Positions 15,991 through 24,545 are shown, numbered from the stretch's first letter. The stretch is DNA of 34,909 nucleotides from Candidatus Neomicrothrix sp. UBA4742 (GCA_002403895.1 DHIQ01000284.1:1113-36021), one strand, 5' to 3'. The notes: generated by a model from the letters alone, not told the origin. Made by a program: numbers and translations.

Positions 15991-17193
15991 TCACACGGTT
16001 CGCAGCGCCTCCGTGGGCGACAACCGCGCAGCCCGAAGCGCGGGGAGCAGGCCGGCCACCGCGCCGATGGCCAGGGCGGCACCGAATCCGCCTGCCCAGG
16101 CCAAGGGTGGGACCACGACGGCCCATCCCTTGGTCGACGCGTACACGGCGGTGGCGACCGCGCCTATCGCCACCCCTGCCACCCCGCCGAGGATGGCAAG
16201 CATCGCGGCCTCGGCGAGGAACTGGCCGCGGATGTTGCCCTTGGTGGCCCCCAAGGCGCGACGAAGCCCAATCTCCGACCGGCGTTCCAGGACCGAGATC
16301 ACCATGATGTTGGCGACCCCCACGCCCCCCACCAGCAGGGCCACCGCTCCGAGGCCGAGGAACAGGCCGGTGAACGCGCTCTTGGCCTGGGCCCGGGCCA
16401 CCAAGGCTGACGACGGCTGGCTCACGTTCACCTCGTTGGGGGCCTCCGGATTGGCCGTGGCACCCAGGACGGACTGCACGGCCGCGACCTCTTCGGTTCG
16501 AGCTCGGACGTAGACCGTCGAGGGATGACCGTCGAAGCCCAGGTAGGTCTCGGCCGCCGGGAAGCCGACCAGGACCGAGGAGTCGATCTCGGGGGCGAGC
16601 ACCGCCGGGCGGAGGATGCCGGCCACATAGAACCATTGGTTCCCCACCAGGATCCGCTCGCCGGGGAAGACGCGGTCGATCCCCAGTCGCTTGGCGGCAG
16701 CCGAACCCAGGACGGCGACCGGCTCGGTGGCCGTTGCGGCGTTCAGGTAGCGGCCCCTGGCGACCGAGGTCCCCACGGTGGGCGTCAGGCCAAGGCTCAC
16801 CGCCAGTACCGACAGCCCGTTGGTGTTGAACGACGGGATCAGCGGGCTTCGGTACACGCTCGCCGACACCTCGCCGGTGTACTGCACCTGGGTGACCGGG
16901 CCGATGCGCGAGACCATCCCGGGTGCGGCTACTGGGAGCTCGGCGGTCTCGCCGAAGAAGCTCTGGCCGTTGGTGACGGTGAGCAGATTCGTCCCCAACC
17001 GGTCGATCTCCGCCAGCAGGCCGGCCTGGGACGACGCCGACAACCCCAGCACCGCCACGATCGCACCGACCCCGATGGCGATCCCCAGGGCCGACAGCGC
17101 GGCTCGCAGGCGCCGGGTTCGAAGCCCGACGCTGGCCACCCGGCCGAGGTCGCCTGGCCCCATCCTGCGCGCCGCCACTCGGACCGTGCTCAT
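15991..17193 (-). CDS. MacB-like ABC transporter permease (FtsX domain)
   Basis: The 400-residue protein has the MacB topology: one N-terminal membrane segment ([22 protein letters not shown]), a periplasmic MacB_PCD domain (residues about 50-265) and three C-terminal segments of an FtsX domain with the typical [22 protein letters not shown] and ending PTEALRTV. It should form a homodimer with the ATPase encoded just upstream, whose stop overlaps this ATG as ATGA. With the adaptor encoded before the ATPase it makes a MacAB-like exporter. Such machines move peptides, antibiotics or lipoproteins out of the membrane by mechanotransmission; the cargo here is unknown. Confidence 0.93.
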   Translation of the reverse strand: MSTVRVAARRMGPGDLGRVASVGLRTRRLRAALSALGIAIGVGAIVAVLGLSASSQAGLLAEIDRLGTNLLTVTNGQSFFGETAELPVAAPGMVSRIGPVTQVQYTGEVSASVYRSPLIPSFNTNGLSVLAVSLGLTPTVGTSVARGRYLNAATATEPVAVLGSAAAKRLGIDRVFPGERILVGNQWFYVAGILRPAVLAPEIDSSVLVGFPAAETYLGFDGHPSTVYVRARTEEVAAVQSVLGATANPEAPNEVNVSQPSSALVARAQAKSAFTGLFLGLGAVALLVGGVGVANIMVISVLERRSEIGLRRALGATKGNIRGQFLAEAAMLAILGGVAGVAIGAVATAVYASTKGWAVVVPPLAWAGGFGAALAIGAVAGLLPALRAARLSPTEALRTV

Positions 17194-17906
17194 GGCGACC
17201 CCACCGAGGCGAACCCGGCCACGGCCTCGTCGGCCACCACCCGCCCGTCCAGCATCTCGACCCGCCGGGGGAGGCGGTCGGCCAGGACCCGTTCGTGGGT
17301 GATGACCGCGATGGTGGCCCCTTCTGCGTTCAGGGCCTCCAGGAGGTCGAAGATCGCCGCCCCGGAGGCGCTGTCCAGGTTCCCCGTGGGTTCGTCCGCC
17401 AGCACGATGGCCGGCCTTCCCACGATGGCCCGGGCGATGGCCACCCGCTGGCGCTCGCCACCGGAGAGGGTGGACGGACGAAAGCCGGCCCGGCCGGCCA
17501 GCCCCACCCGGGCCAGCGCTTCGGCCGCCAAACGCCGTCGTTCCCGGACCGGGACCCCGGCGTACAGCAGTCCATCCGCCACGTTCTCCAGCGCCGTGGA
17601 GTGCTCGGCCAGGAAGAACTGCTGGAAGACGAACCCGATCCGCGTGGCCCGCAGGGCGGCCAGCTCGCGGTCGGAGAGCCGCGCCACGTCCAGGCCGGTG
17701 ATGCGGACCGTCCCGCTGGTCGGCCGGTCCAGCGTGCCCATCACGTGCAGCAGCGTGGATTTCCCCGACCCCGACGGCCCGACGATGGCCACAAACTCGC
17801 CCTCCCGGATCGACAGGTCCACCTCACGCAGGGCGTGCACGGGCTGTTCGCCCCCATAGGTCTTGGTGACCGCTTCGAGCTCCAGGACCGGCGCGCCGAG
17901 GCTCAT
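17190..17906 (-). CDS. MacB-like ABC transporter ATPase
   Basis: The 238-residue nucleotide-binding protein shows Walker [11 protein letters not shown]-loop FVFQQFF, signature [14 protein letters not shown], Walker [14 protein letters not shown] and the H-loop VITHE, in order. It is of the LolD/MacB/FtsE type and powers the FtsX permease next to it. The ATG at 17906 overlaps the adaptor stop (ATGA) and its own stop overlaps the permease ATG, so all three are translationally coupled. Confidence 0.95.
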   Translation of the reverse strand: MSLGAPVLELEAVTKTYGGEQPVHALREVDLSIREGEFVAIVGPSGSGKSTLLHVMGTLDRPTSGTVRITGLDVARLSDRELAALRATRIGFVFQQFFLAEHSTALENVADGLLYAGVPVRERRRLAAEALARVGLAGRAGFRPSTLSGGERQRVAIARAIVGRPAIVLADEPTGNLDSASGAAIFDLLEALNAEGATIAVITHERVLADRLPRRVEMLDGRVVADEAVAGFASVGSP

Positions 17907-19099
17907 AGCGCCGGGACCACCACCTTCTGGCCGTCGGCGAGGCCCGACCCCGTCACCTGGACCAGGCCGTCCGCATCGTCGAATAGCCCGAGCTGGACCT
18001 GGACCAGGCTGTGGGAGCCGCTCGGGGAGACCACCTCGACCGCGTAGCCGCCACCGGCCAGCGCCAGCAGCGCGTTGACCGGGACCACCAGGGCGCCCTG
18101 CACGCTGCCCGTGGTGATGGCCACCGTCACCGGGGCCTGGTCGAGGCGTCCGGTGTCGGCGGGGTGGAGGGGTCGAACGTGGACCTCGACGGTCGGCGAC
18201 GAGGACCCCGACCCCGGGCCGTTCTGGTCCGAGGACGACGACGACGTGGCCACGGTCCCCACGAAGGACACCACGCCCGAGGTGGTCGAGTTTTCAGGGA
18301 GGGTGATCAGCACCTGGTCCCCCACCTTGACCTCGGACTGCTGCGCGGCGTCGAGCTGGATCACGACCTGACGTGCGGTGGAGGACGCGGACAGGACGGC
18401 CATCCCCGGTTGGGCCGGCGAGCCGGGCGTGACGGTCTGCCCGGTGACCCGGACGGCGGTGGGTAGGAAGACCGCCGTGCCGAACGCCAGGCTCCCCGTC
18501 TTCGTCGCGCCCAGCGCCGCCTGGAGCTTCTCCAAGGCGACCAGCGTGGCGAAGCTGAACTTCGTCGACGTCGAATCTAGTTCGGAACGGGTGGCATAAC
18601 GAAGGGCCACCAGGTCGGCGTTCAGCTGGCGGACGTCGGCCCCCGTCATCCCCTCCGAGAGGCTTCGGTAGGCGGGGATCGAACCGTACAGCAGGACGAC
18701 CGGCGATCCGTCGACCCGGAACAGCGCGTCTCCCTCCTGGGCGATCCGGCCGACGGCCGGTAGGGCGGTGATCGTCCCGGGCAGCTGATCCACGACGGCG
18801 TAGGAGCCCGCGTATCCGAGCGTGGCGTTGACGTTGACCTGCGAGGTGAGCGACCGTCGGCTCACGGTGGCGGTGGAGGTCCGAGCCCCGTTGTCCAGCT
18901 GGTTGGCATTGGACTTCGAGCTTCCGCCGAACGGCTTGGTGACCGCCACCGCCACACCGGCCGCGACCAGGACGAGCACCACGACGAGGACCAGCCACCG
19001 CCGACGCCGCCGGGGCGTCAGTTCGTGCTCCGTGCCGGTCGAACCGGACTGCGGGCTCCCCGGAACCTTGGCGGTCGAAGGAGAGGTCGCTCGGCTCAC
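17903..19099 (-). CDS. MacA-like adaptor (HlyD/peptidoglycan-binding type)
   Basis: The 398-residue protein has a basic N-terminus, one membrane segment (residues about 35-53), and then a periplasmic-type region. Its motif [16 protein letters not shown] resembles a peptidoglycan-binding_1 repeat, as in actinobacterial exporters of this kind. Later stretches [19 protein letters not shown] and [11 protein letters not shown] are typical of membrane-fusion proteins. A Ser-rich linker ([16 protein letters not shown]) separates two strands. GTG 19099 is preceded by GGAGGT at 5 nt and overlaps the lipoprotein stop (GTGA), which fixes the start. It probably links the ABC permease to the envelope and to the lipoproteins encoded before it. 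Confidence 0.88.
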   Translation of the reverse strand: MSRATSPSTAKVPGSPQSGSTGTEHELTPRRRRRWLVLVVVLVLVAAGVAVAVTKPFGGSSKSNANQLDNGARTSTATVSRRSLTSQVNVNATLGYAGSYAVVDQLPGTITALPAVGRIAQEGDALFRVDGSPVVLLYGSIPAYRSLSEGMTGADVRQLNADLVALRYATRSELDSTSTKFSFATLVALEKLQAALGATKTGSLAFGTAVFLPTAVRVTGQTVTPGSPAQPGMAVLSASSTARQVVIQLDAAQQSEVKVGDQVLITLPENSTTSGVVSFVGTVATSSSSSDQNGPGSGSSSPTVEVHVRPLHPADTGRLDQAPVTVAITTGSVQGALVVPVNALLALAGGGYAVEVVSPSGSHSLVQVQLGLFDDADGLVQVTGSGLADGQKVVVPAL

Positions 19100-19692
19100 G
19101 GGGCACCTCCTCCCGGCCCGACCTTCTGTGTCCGCGGGCCGCCCCCGGGCAGGTAGTGAGCGCATGCCTTCTGGGCAGCCTGGAACTGGGGTGAGCTGGG
19201 ATCGATCGCCCCTCCCGGGCCCATCACGATCGTCGCCCCGCTCGAGAAGTCCGGGTCAGGGAAGTTCGGCACGCCGTCGGATCGCATGCAGGCAGAGAAC
19301 GCCAGGAAGCGAGCCTGGTCGGCGGCCGGGATCCTATGGCCGCCCGCCCCCGTGTCGAGGAGCGGCTGACACGCCCGCTGCGCTGCCTGGAACGTCGATA
19401 AGTTCGGATCGACGCCCAACTTGCCAAGGTCGATCTGGCCCGAGTCGGGGAAGTTCGCGATCCCGTGCGATCGCATGCAGGCGCCGAACGCGGCGGGGCC
19501 GGTGGCCGTGCGCGAAGAATCGCTCGCGCTCGCGCTCGGGCTCACCTGAGCCACCCCGGGGCCGGCATGAGCGCCGGTGCAGGCCGCGGCAAGAACGGTC
19601 AGCAACATCACCGCGACAGCCAGTGGACCGGCCCGACCGAGCACTCCCGCTTCTCCCAGCCCTCTGACCAACGACGCGATCATCGACGACAT
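19096..19692 (-). CDS. Two-module cysteine-repeat lipoprotein A
   Basis: The 198-residue protein starts with a signal peptide ending in the lipobox VLAAAC (Cys at about residue 33), followed by a Ser/Thr-rich spacer and two copies of a module. The first reads FGACMRSHGIANFPDSG and closes with FQAAQRAC; the second reads FSACMRSDGVPNFPDPD and closes with FQAAQKAC. The second module has Asp instead of His after C-M-R-S. The tail is Gly/Pro-rich. ATG 19692 has GAAGGAG upstream. The stop overlaps the adaptor start, so the lipoprotein is made together with the exporter. Function is unknown; the two cysteines per module may pair or bind a ligand. Confidence 0.85.
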   Translation of the reverse strand: MSSMIASLVRGLGEAGVLGRAGPLAVAVMLLTVLAAACTGAHAGPGVAQVSPSASASDSSRTATGPAAFGACMRSHGIANFPDSGQIDLGKLGVDPNLSTFQAAQRACQPLLDTGAGGHRIPAADQARFLAFSACMRSDGVPNFPDPDFSSGATIVMGPGGAIDPSSPQFQAAQKACAHYLPGGGPRTQKVGPGGGAP

Positions 19693-19738
19693 CCGTTCTC
19701 CTTCGTCCGGTATCTGTGGGCGATGGTGCGGTTCGGGT

Positions 19739-19755
19739 GGTTGTCCGGTGGTGAC
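19739..19755 (-). promoter_or_regulatory. Weak response-regulator box copy 4
   Basis: On the minus strand GTCACC-N5-ACAACC repeats the 11-bp period of the boxes at 20389-20405 and 22491-22507 but with two mismatches. It lies 47 nt before the lipoprotein A start. It could be chance. Confidence 0.25.
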
Positions 19756-19781
19756 GCCGGTGGCGGGATCCCTCATGGCGA

Positions 19782-20342
19782 TCATCCGCCCCTGGGTGTG
19801 CCCTTGGGCCCGCCGCGGGGGAGGTTCTGCGCGCACGCTTTCTCCGCCGCCTGGAGCATGGGGTCGCTGTCGGACATCCCGGGCGGCAGCCCGATCATGG
19901 CCCCGCCCCCCGGCGGGAAGACCGGGTCGGGGTAGTTCGGGACCCCGTGCGCCCGGACACAGGCCGCGAAGCGGAGGAAACTCTCCTTGTCGGCGGCCGA
20001 GGGCTGGCTGCGCTGCCCCTGGGGGAGCAGCGAGGCGCATGCCTGCCAGGCGGTTCGAAACTGCGGGGAGTGCTTGTCGAGGCCGGGCGGCACTGCACCG
20101 CCGGGGTCCGGGAAGTTGGGCACCCCATGGCCCCGCACGCACACGGCGAAGGCCAGCTCTCCGGCCTGGTGCGTGGGCGACGCGCTCGAGCTCGCCTGGG
20201 CAACGCCGAGGCCGGCCGAACCACCGGAACACGCTGCCGAGAGGACGGCCAGCGTCACCAGCGCCACCGCCCAGGCCGCCGATCGAAGGAGGAGCGGATC
20301 AGGGGTTGCCGGCAATTCGGACGTCGACCTCCTCGGCGGCAC
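19782..20342 (-). CDS. Two-module cysteine-repeat lipoprotein B
   Basis: The 186-residue protein has a hydrophobic signal segment ending in lipobox VLSAAC, a Ser/Ala spacer, and two modules: FAVCVRGHGVPNFPDPG ... FRTAWQAC and FAACVRAHGVPNYPDPV ... LQAAEKAC. It ends in a Gly/Pro/Arg-rich tail like its neighbours. GTG 20342 is preceded by GAGGAGGAGG, a strong ribosome binding site. It is the first gene after the regulatory box at 20373-20405 and is followed by lipoprotein A after 89 nt. It is similar enough to lipoproteins A and C to be a paralogue. Confidence 0.85.
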   Translation of the reverse strand: MPPRRSTSELPATPDPLLLRSAAWAVALVTLAVLSAACSGGSAGLGVAQASSSASPTHQAGELAFAVCVRGHGVPNFPDPGGAVPPGLDKHSPQFRTAWQACASLLPQGQRSQPSAADKESFLRFAACVRAHGVPNYPDPVFPPGGGAMIGLPPGMSDSDPMLQAAEKACAQNLPRGGPKGTPRGG

Positions 20343-20372
20343 GCCTCCTCCTCGGGTCTCGCGAACGCTTCC

Positions 20373-20405
20373 CTTCTACGCCGAGGCCGGTTGCAGCACG
20401 GTTAC
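20373..20405 (-). promoter_or_regulatory. Response-regulator box plus -10, copy 1
   Basis: Read on the minus strand, GTAACC (20400-20405) and GCAACC (20389-20394) are direct half-sites 11 bp apart, followed after 10 nt by TAGAAG (20373-20378) as a probable -10. The same layout, including the 10-nt distance, stands before lipoprotein C. It fits class II activation by an OmpR-family protein overlapping the -35. Confidence 0.6.
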
Positions 20406-20430
20406 AGCCGACTCGAAGCAGCCGCCCTGG

Positions 20431-20462
20431 GGCGGTCCGTCATCAGGGCGAGGCGGACCGCC
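20431..20462 (-). terminator. Possible stem-loop at end of HAAS-like gene
   Basis: GGCGGTCCG (20431-20439) and CGGACCGCC (20454-20462) form a 9-bp stem with a 14-nt loop spanning the stop codon. There is no T-run, so intrinsic termination is doubtful. Confidence 0.25.
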
Positions 20463-21096
20463 GGCGGCTCCACGGGCCGGGAACGACCCACCACATCAGC
20501 GTCAGCACGACGATCCCGGAGACGCCGACGACGAACAGGATCCAGCCGGCGCGATTCCCGGCCAGGCTCGGGGCTCTCACGACGAATCCAGCGATCGGGC
20601 CCGGGACGGCCCACAGGCGCTCACAGCGGGGGGCCGTGACCTGTCCAGGCATCGGGCTGTGGATGGTGCATCTCGTCTGCGGCCCTCCGAACGGGGGTGG
20701 CCGGAAGAACGCGGGCGGCCGCCCGGGCATGACCTCCCGGAAGGGTGGGCCGGCCAGCGGCACCGGGACGGCCGTGCGGCCGTGCGATCCGAGCAGGAGA
20801 CCACCACCCACCGCGGCGACGACGGCGAAGGCCACCACTGCGACGAGCATGGGCGATCGCCAGGGTGCGCGATGCTGCGGCGGTGACGGGCTGACCACAC
20901 CTCGCTCGGTGGCCCACGACGCGGCGAACGCGCGGGGGTCGAAGGCACCGGTCCCCAGCACATCCTCGACCGACGCACCCTCGGACCGGGCCTCTTCGAG
21001 GTCCACCGCCAGGTCCGCGGCCATCTCGTTCGCCACCGCATCCGGCACGCCGAGCCGCTTCCACTCCTTGCGGCATTCCTTGACGAATCGGTCCAT
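20443..21096 (-). CDS. HAAS/DUF1700-like membrane protein
   Basis: The 217-residue protein starts with a helical, acidic domain (residues 1-65, MDRFVKECRKEWKRLGVP ... VANEMAADLAVDLEEARSEG) like the HAAS/DUF1700 domains that accompany PadR regulators. Two membrane segments follow (about 82-103 and 183-206), with a Pro/Phe-rich loop between that has two cysteines. ATG 21096 lies 3 nt after the padR stop and its GGAGGT overlaps the end of padR, so the pair is coupled. Such proteins are thought to tune the activity of nearby transporters or sensors. This is the second gene of the cluster. Confidence 0.7.
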   Translation of the reverse strand: MDRFVKECRKEWKRLGVPDAVANEMAADLAVDLEEARSEGASVEDVLGTGAFDPRAFAASWATERGVVSPSPPQHRAPWRSPMLVAVVAFAVVAAVGGGLLLGSHGRTAVPVPLAGPPFREVMPGRPPAFFRPPPFGGPQTRCTIHSPMPGQVTAPRCERLWAVPGPIAGFVVRAPSLAGNRAGWILFVVGVSGIVVLTLMWWVVPGPWSRRRSASP

Positions 21097-21099
21097 CGC

Positions 21100-21447
21100 C
21101 TACACCTCCGCCTGGATCAGCCCGAGCACCGCGTCGATGGCATCGCGCGCGGCCCGCCACTCGGACGCGCCGGCCTCGAGCTCGCGCCGGCCCTCCCGGG
21201 ACATGCGGTAGTACTTGCGCGGAGGCCCGCCGTCGCTGGCCGCCCGGTAGGTGTCCACGAGGCCCTCACGCTCCAGGCGACCCAGCAGCGGGTAGATCGA
21301 ACCCTCGCCGACGGTCTGAAGGCCTCGCGCCTTCAGGCGCTTCGTCATCTCGTATCCGTACGCCGGTTCCTCCTCGACCACCGCCAGAAGGCAGAGATCG
21401 AGGACCCCCCGGAGGAGCTGGCTGCGACGACCCTGTGCGGTTCCCAT
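21100..21447 (-). CDS. PadR family transcriptional regulator
   Basis: The 115-residue protein is a short PadR repressor with the winged helix LLRGVLDLCLLAVVEEEPAYGYEMTKRL, GSIYPLLGRLEREGLV and PPRKYYRMSREGRREL. Short PadR proteins dimerise and usually repress a neighbouring transporter or membrane gene. ATG 21447 starts at the usual family position; an in-frame ATG at 21468 with AAGGG upstream would add seven residues. It is followed directly by the HAAS-like gene. Palindromic CCTTG/CAAGG elements lie just upstream and could be its own operator. Confidence 0.9.
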   Translation of the reverse strand: MGTAQGRRSQLLRGVLDLCLLAVVEEEPAYGYEMTKRLKARGLQTVGEGSIYPLLGRLEREGLVDTYRAASDGGPPRKYYRMSREGRRELEAGASEWRAARDAIDAVLGLIQAEV

Positions 21448-21470
21448 TGGGCGAATGATAGCGGTCATTC

Positions 21471-21492
21471 CCTTGTACCGCAAGGCACCTTG
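21471..21492 (-). promoter_or_regulatory. Candidate PadR operator (nested CCTTG/CAAGG palindromes)
   Basis: CCTTG-N5-CAAGG-N2-CCTTG lies 24 nt before the ATG at 21447 and gives two overlapping inverted repeats. PadR proteins often autoregulate through such palindromes. No experimental motif is recalled for this subgroup. Confidence 0.35.
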
Positions 21493-21506
21493 GGGGGAGG
21501 GACCAC

Positions 21507-22468
21507 TCATGGCGAGCGCCGCTCCACACGACCCTTTCCCCCGTTGGGGAGCCACGATGAGCACGCCTTCTGGGCAGCCTGGAACTGCGGCGATTTTGGA
21601 TCCATGCCCGTCGGCAGGTCGGGGAACTGGAAACCGTGGCCGACGATCGGATCGGGGAAGTTCGGCTCCCCATGGGATCGCAGGCAGGCCGCGTACTCGA
21701 GCGCCGCCTGCTCGTCGCCGGCAGCCGGCCCGCCACCGTTCCCAAGGGGCAACAATGCCTGGCACGACCTCTGCGCGACCTGGTACCTGGGTGAGAGGGT
21801 GTCGATACCCGCCGGCAGCTCGCCGCCGGGGTCCGGGAAGTTCGAGATGCCGTGGGATCGCATGCACGCGGAGAACGCGAGCGCCCCGGTCCTGCCGGTG
21901 GACGAGGCGCGGACCCACCGCTCCCGACCGGCACTCCACCGCCGATCGGCAGTCGCCCGGGGAGGCTCTGGCACGCCTTCTGGGCGGCCAGGAACTGCGA
22001 CGACGACAGCTCGATCTTCGAGAGGTCCATGCCCACCATGAGATGACCCCCCTGAGCGGTGATGGACGGATCGGGGAAGTTCGGCACGCCGTGGGAGCGC
22101 ATGCACGCGGCCCACACCAGGGCTGTCTTCTGGCGCTCGGCAGCCTCCTGGGCTCGGTTCGGCCCGCTTCCCTGCGGGTCCAGCGACTGGCATGCGGCCT
22201 GAGCCGTCTGAAACTGCGGCGAGTTCGGGTCGAGGCCGGCGGGCAACGCCTCGGGCGGGTCCGGGAAGTTCGCCACCCCGTGGGAGCGCATGCACGCGGC
22301 GAAGGCGATCGGGCCGCGTTCGGCAGCGTGCACGCTCGGGCTGGAGCCCGCCCCTGCCACGCCCGGGCCCGAGGGCCCTCCCGAGCAGGCCGGGCCGAGG
22401 AGGACCAGCGCCGCCAGACCGATCGGCCACGCGCCGACACTCACTCGCGGTTGGCGCAGGCGTCTCAC
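21507..22468 (-). CDS. Four-module cysteine-repeat lipoprotein C, one frameshift
   Basis: The intended product is 320 residues: signal peptide with lipobox LLGPAC, a spacer, and four modules (FAACMRSHGVANFPDPP, WAACMRSHGVPNFPDPS, FSACMRSHGISNFPDPG, YAACLRSHGEPNFPDPI), each closed by an F/Y-x-x-A-Q-x-[AS]-C segment. After module two the frame breaks at a run of four C (21884-21887, G on the coding strand); with one more base the modules continue in frame and the length of 962 nt fits a single lost base. GTG 22468 lies 6 nt after TAGAAC. The gene is downstream of a response-regulator box, divergent from the two-component genes. Confidence 0.78.
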
Positions 22469-22474
22469 GGGTCC

Positions 22475-22507
22475 GTTCTACGCCCCGACCGGTTGCGCGA
22501 CGGTCAC
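22475..22507 (-). promoter_or_regulatory. Response-regulator box plus leaderless -10, copy 2
   Basis: On the minus strand GTGACC (22502-22507) and GCAACC (22491-22496) are 11 bp apart; TAGAAC (22475-22480) follows after 10 nt and the GTG start after 6 more. The surrounding bases, including GGCGTAGAA, are shared with copy 1. Confidence 0.6.
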
Positions 22508-22528
22508 AGCCGGGACCCCCATCAGCCT

Positions 22529-22545
22529 GTAACCCCCGTGCAACC
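22529..22545 (+). promoter_or_regulatory. Response-regulator box, copy 3
   Basis: GTAACC-N5-GCAACC on the plus strand lies 40 nt upstream of the response regulator ATG, with the same 11-bp period. It suggests autoregulation. The distance to a -10 is not the same as in copies 1 and 2 (TAGGAG follows after 7 nt). Confidence 0.5.
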
Positions 22546-22585
22546 CGGTCCGTAGGAGCATCACGAAGATGTCGCGGAGCCGAGA

Positions 22586-23254
22586 ATGGACGGCGTGCGC
22601 GTGCTGGTGATCGAGGACGACCGGGAGCTGGCCGAGGCCATCGCCCTCGGGCTGCGGCGCGAGCGGATGGCGGTCGACCTCGCCTTCGACGGCCCCTCCG
22701 GGCTCGAGCACGGCCTGGTCAACGACTACGACGTCATCGTCCTGGACCGCGACCTCCCCGGGCTGCACGGCGACGACGTGTGCGCGCAGCTCATTCAGGC
22801 CGGATCCCGGAGCCGGGTGCTGATGCTGACCGCAGCGGGGACGATCCAGGACCGGGTCGAAGGGCTGGGCCTGGGAGCGGACGACTACCTGCCCAAGCCG
22901 TTCGCCTTCGCCGAGCTGGTGGCACGGATCGAAGCGCTGTTCCGCCGCTCGCAACCCGCCGTCCCGCCGGTCCTGGCCTACGACGAGCTCGAGCTGGACA
23001 CCGCCCGCCGCCGGGCCTCCCGGGGCGGCCGCGCGCTGGACCTGGGGCCGAAGGAGTTCGGTGTCCTGGAGATGCTGCTGGCGGCCAAGGGGCGCGTCGT
23101 GTCGGCTGAGGAGCTGCTCGAGCGGGTGTGGGACGAGATGGCCGACCCCTTCACCACCGCGGTGAAGGTGGCCGTCAGCCGATTGCGGCGCAAGCTTGGC
23201 GACCCCCCGCTGATCGAAACGGTCGCCCAGGCCGGCTACCGGATCGGAGGTTGA
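22586..23254 (+). CDS. OmpR-family response regulator
   Basis: The 222-residue protein has a receiver domain with the acidic pair in IEDDREL, phospho-acceptor Asp54 in IVLDRDLPG, the Thr in MLTAAG and Lys in LPKPF, followed by a winged-helix DNA-binding domain (residues about 130-220) with FGVLEMLL, VSAEELLERVW and VAVSRLRRKLG. Phosphorylated dimers of this family bind two direct half-sites about 10-11 bp apart, which is exactly what is seen before this gene and the lipoprotein genes. ATG 22586 is used; the GTG at 22595 is also possible. The kinase gene follows after 5 nt. Confidence 0.95.
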   Translation: MDGVRVLVIEDDRELAEAIALGLRRERMAVDLAFDGPSGLEHGLVNDYDVIVLDRDLPGLHGDDVCAQLIQAGSRSRVLMLTAAGTIQDRVEGLGLGADDYLPKPFAFAELVARIEALFRRSQPAVPPVLAYDELELDTARRRASRGGRALDLGPKEFGVLEMLLAAKGRVVSAEELLERVWDEMADPFTTAVKVAVSRLRRKLGDPPLIETVAQAGYRIGG

Positions 23255-23259
23255 GCCCG

Positions 23260-24522
23260 ATGGCCCTGCGAGATCGCGTTCCAATATTTCGTTCCCGGAT
23301 CCACCTGCCCCGGCGGACCGTCCGGCTGCGGCTGGCCCTGATCTACGGTGGCCTGTTCTTCGTGGCCGGGGTCGTGCTGCTCACGGTCACCTACGCCCTG
23401 GTCCACCATTCGACCGGCAACATCGGGGTGATCCGCCGGCAGGGCGGCTTCGTGGTCCAGATCAACGTCCCCGCCGGGCAAGCCCGGTTCCCGAAGCCGG
23501 GGCCCACGGCCGAGCAACATCACGTCACAGCGAGCAAGCCGCCCTTCCCTCCCCCGCTCGAGGTGTTCGGGAAACTGTTCGATCAGCAGCGCGCGGTGGT
23601 CCTGCACCAGCTCCTCGTCGAGTCCGGGGTCGCGCTGGGCGTCCTCCTGCTCCTCTCCGTCTTCCTGGGCTGGCTCATGGCGGGCCGGGTGCTCCGGCCG
23701 CTTCGGACGATCACAGGTACCGTGCAGACCATCTCGGCCAGCAACCTCCACGAGCGCCTGGGGCTATCCGGTCCCGAGGACGAGATCAAGGAGCTCGGGG
23801 ACACGTTCGACCGGCTGCTCGGAAGGCTGGAGGCGTCGTTCGAGGCCCAGCGCCAGTTCGTGGCCAACGCGTCGCACGAGCTTCGAACCCCGCTGGCCCG
23901 CCAGCGGACCCTGGTGGAGGTCGCGCTCGGGGATCCCCAGCCGACCGTCGAGTCTCTGCAGGCCACGAACGAACGCACCCTGGCCGCCGGTGAGCAGCAG
24001 GAGCGGCTGATCGAGGCGCTCCTGACCCTGGCCCGGAGCGAGCGCGGGCCGGACCGGGACGAACCGTTCGATCTGGCGGCCTTGACCGAAGACGTCCTGG
24101 AATCCCGCCGTCCCGAAGCGGAGCGCCGCGGGCTGCGGGTCGGATCGACGCTGCAGCCCGCGGAGATCGTCGGGGACCCCGGCCTGGTGGAGCGCCTGGT
24201 GGCCAACCTCGTGGATAACGCGCTGGAGCACAACGTCGCCAGCGGGTCCGTGTGGGTCACCACCCGGGGCCGGGAGGGCAGGGCCGAACTGTCGGTCGCC
24301 AACACCGGCCCTGTGGTGGCGGCGGAGGACCTGGCCCGGCTGTCGAAGCCCTTCCAGCGGGCCACCCCGGACCGAACCGACCATGGGGAGGGCTTCGGGC
24401 TGGGCCTGTCGATCGTCCGAGCCATCGCCGCCGCGCACGACGCGGAGGTGGAGATCCGGGCTCGGCCGGACGGAGGCCTGGAGGTCGACGTGGCCTTCTC
24501 GCTCGTGCCCCGAGAGGGATAG
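23260..24522 (+). CDS. Sensor histidine kinase
   Basis: The 420-residue protein has two membrane segments (about 24-46 and 120-142) enclosing a short extracytoplasmic sensor loop of 70-75 residues, a HAMP domain (GRVLRPLRTITGTVQ), the H-box FVANASHELRTPLA with phospho-acceptor His206, and an HATPase domain with N-box LVDNALEHN and G-box GFGLGLSI. The loop is rich in Pro and Phe and has no cysteine. ATG 23260 has GGAGG upstream, overlapping the end of the regulator gene. It should phosphorylate the regulator encoded just before it. The signal is unknown, but the regulon suggests envelope stress. Confidence 0.94.
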   Translation: MALRDRVPIFRSRIHLPRRTVRLRLALIYGGLFFVAGVVLLTVTYALVHHSTGNIGVIRRQGGFVVQINVPAGQARFPKPGPTAEQHHVTASKPPFPPPLEVFGKLFDQQRAVVLHQLLVESGVALGVLLLLSVFLGWLMAGRVLRPLRTITGTVQTISASNLHERLGLSGPEDEIKELGDTFDRLLGRLEASFEAQRQFVANASHELRTPLARQRTLVEVALGDPQPTVESLQATNERTLAAGEQQERLIEALLTLARSERGPDRDEPFDLAALTEDVLESRRPEAERRGLRVGSTLQPAEIVGDPGLVERLVANLVDNALEHNVASGSVWVTTRGREGRAELSVANTGPVVAAEDLARLSKPFQRATPDRTDHGEGFGLGLSIVRAIAAAHDAEVEIRARPDGGLEVDVAFSLVPREG

Positions 24523-24545
24523 GTCTTTCGGGGTGGAGGGGTTGC

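Noticed and set aside
20431..20462. Strong intrinsic terminator at the HAAS-like gene end
   Set aside because: The stem is good but lacks a T-run and overlaps coding sequence; kept only as a low-confidence feature.
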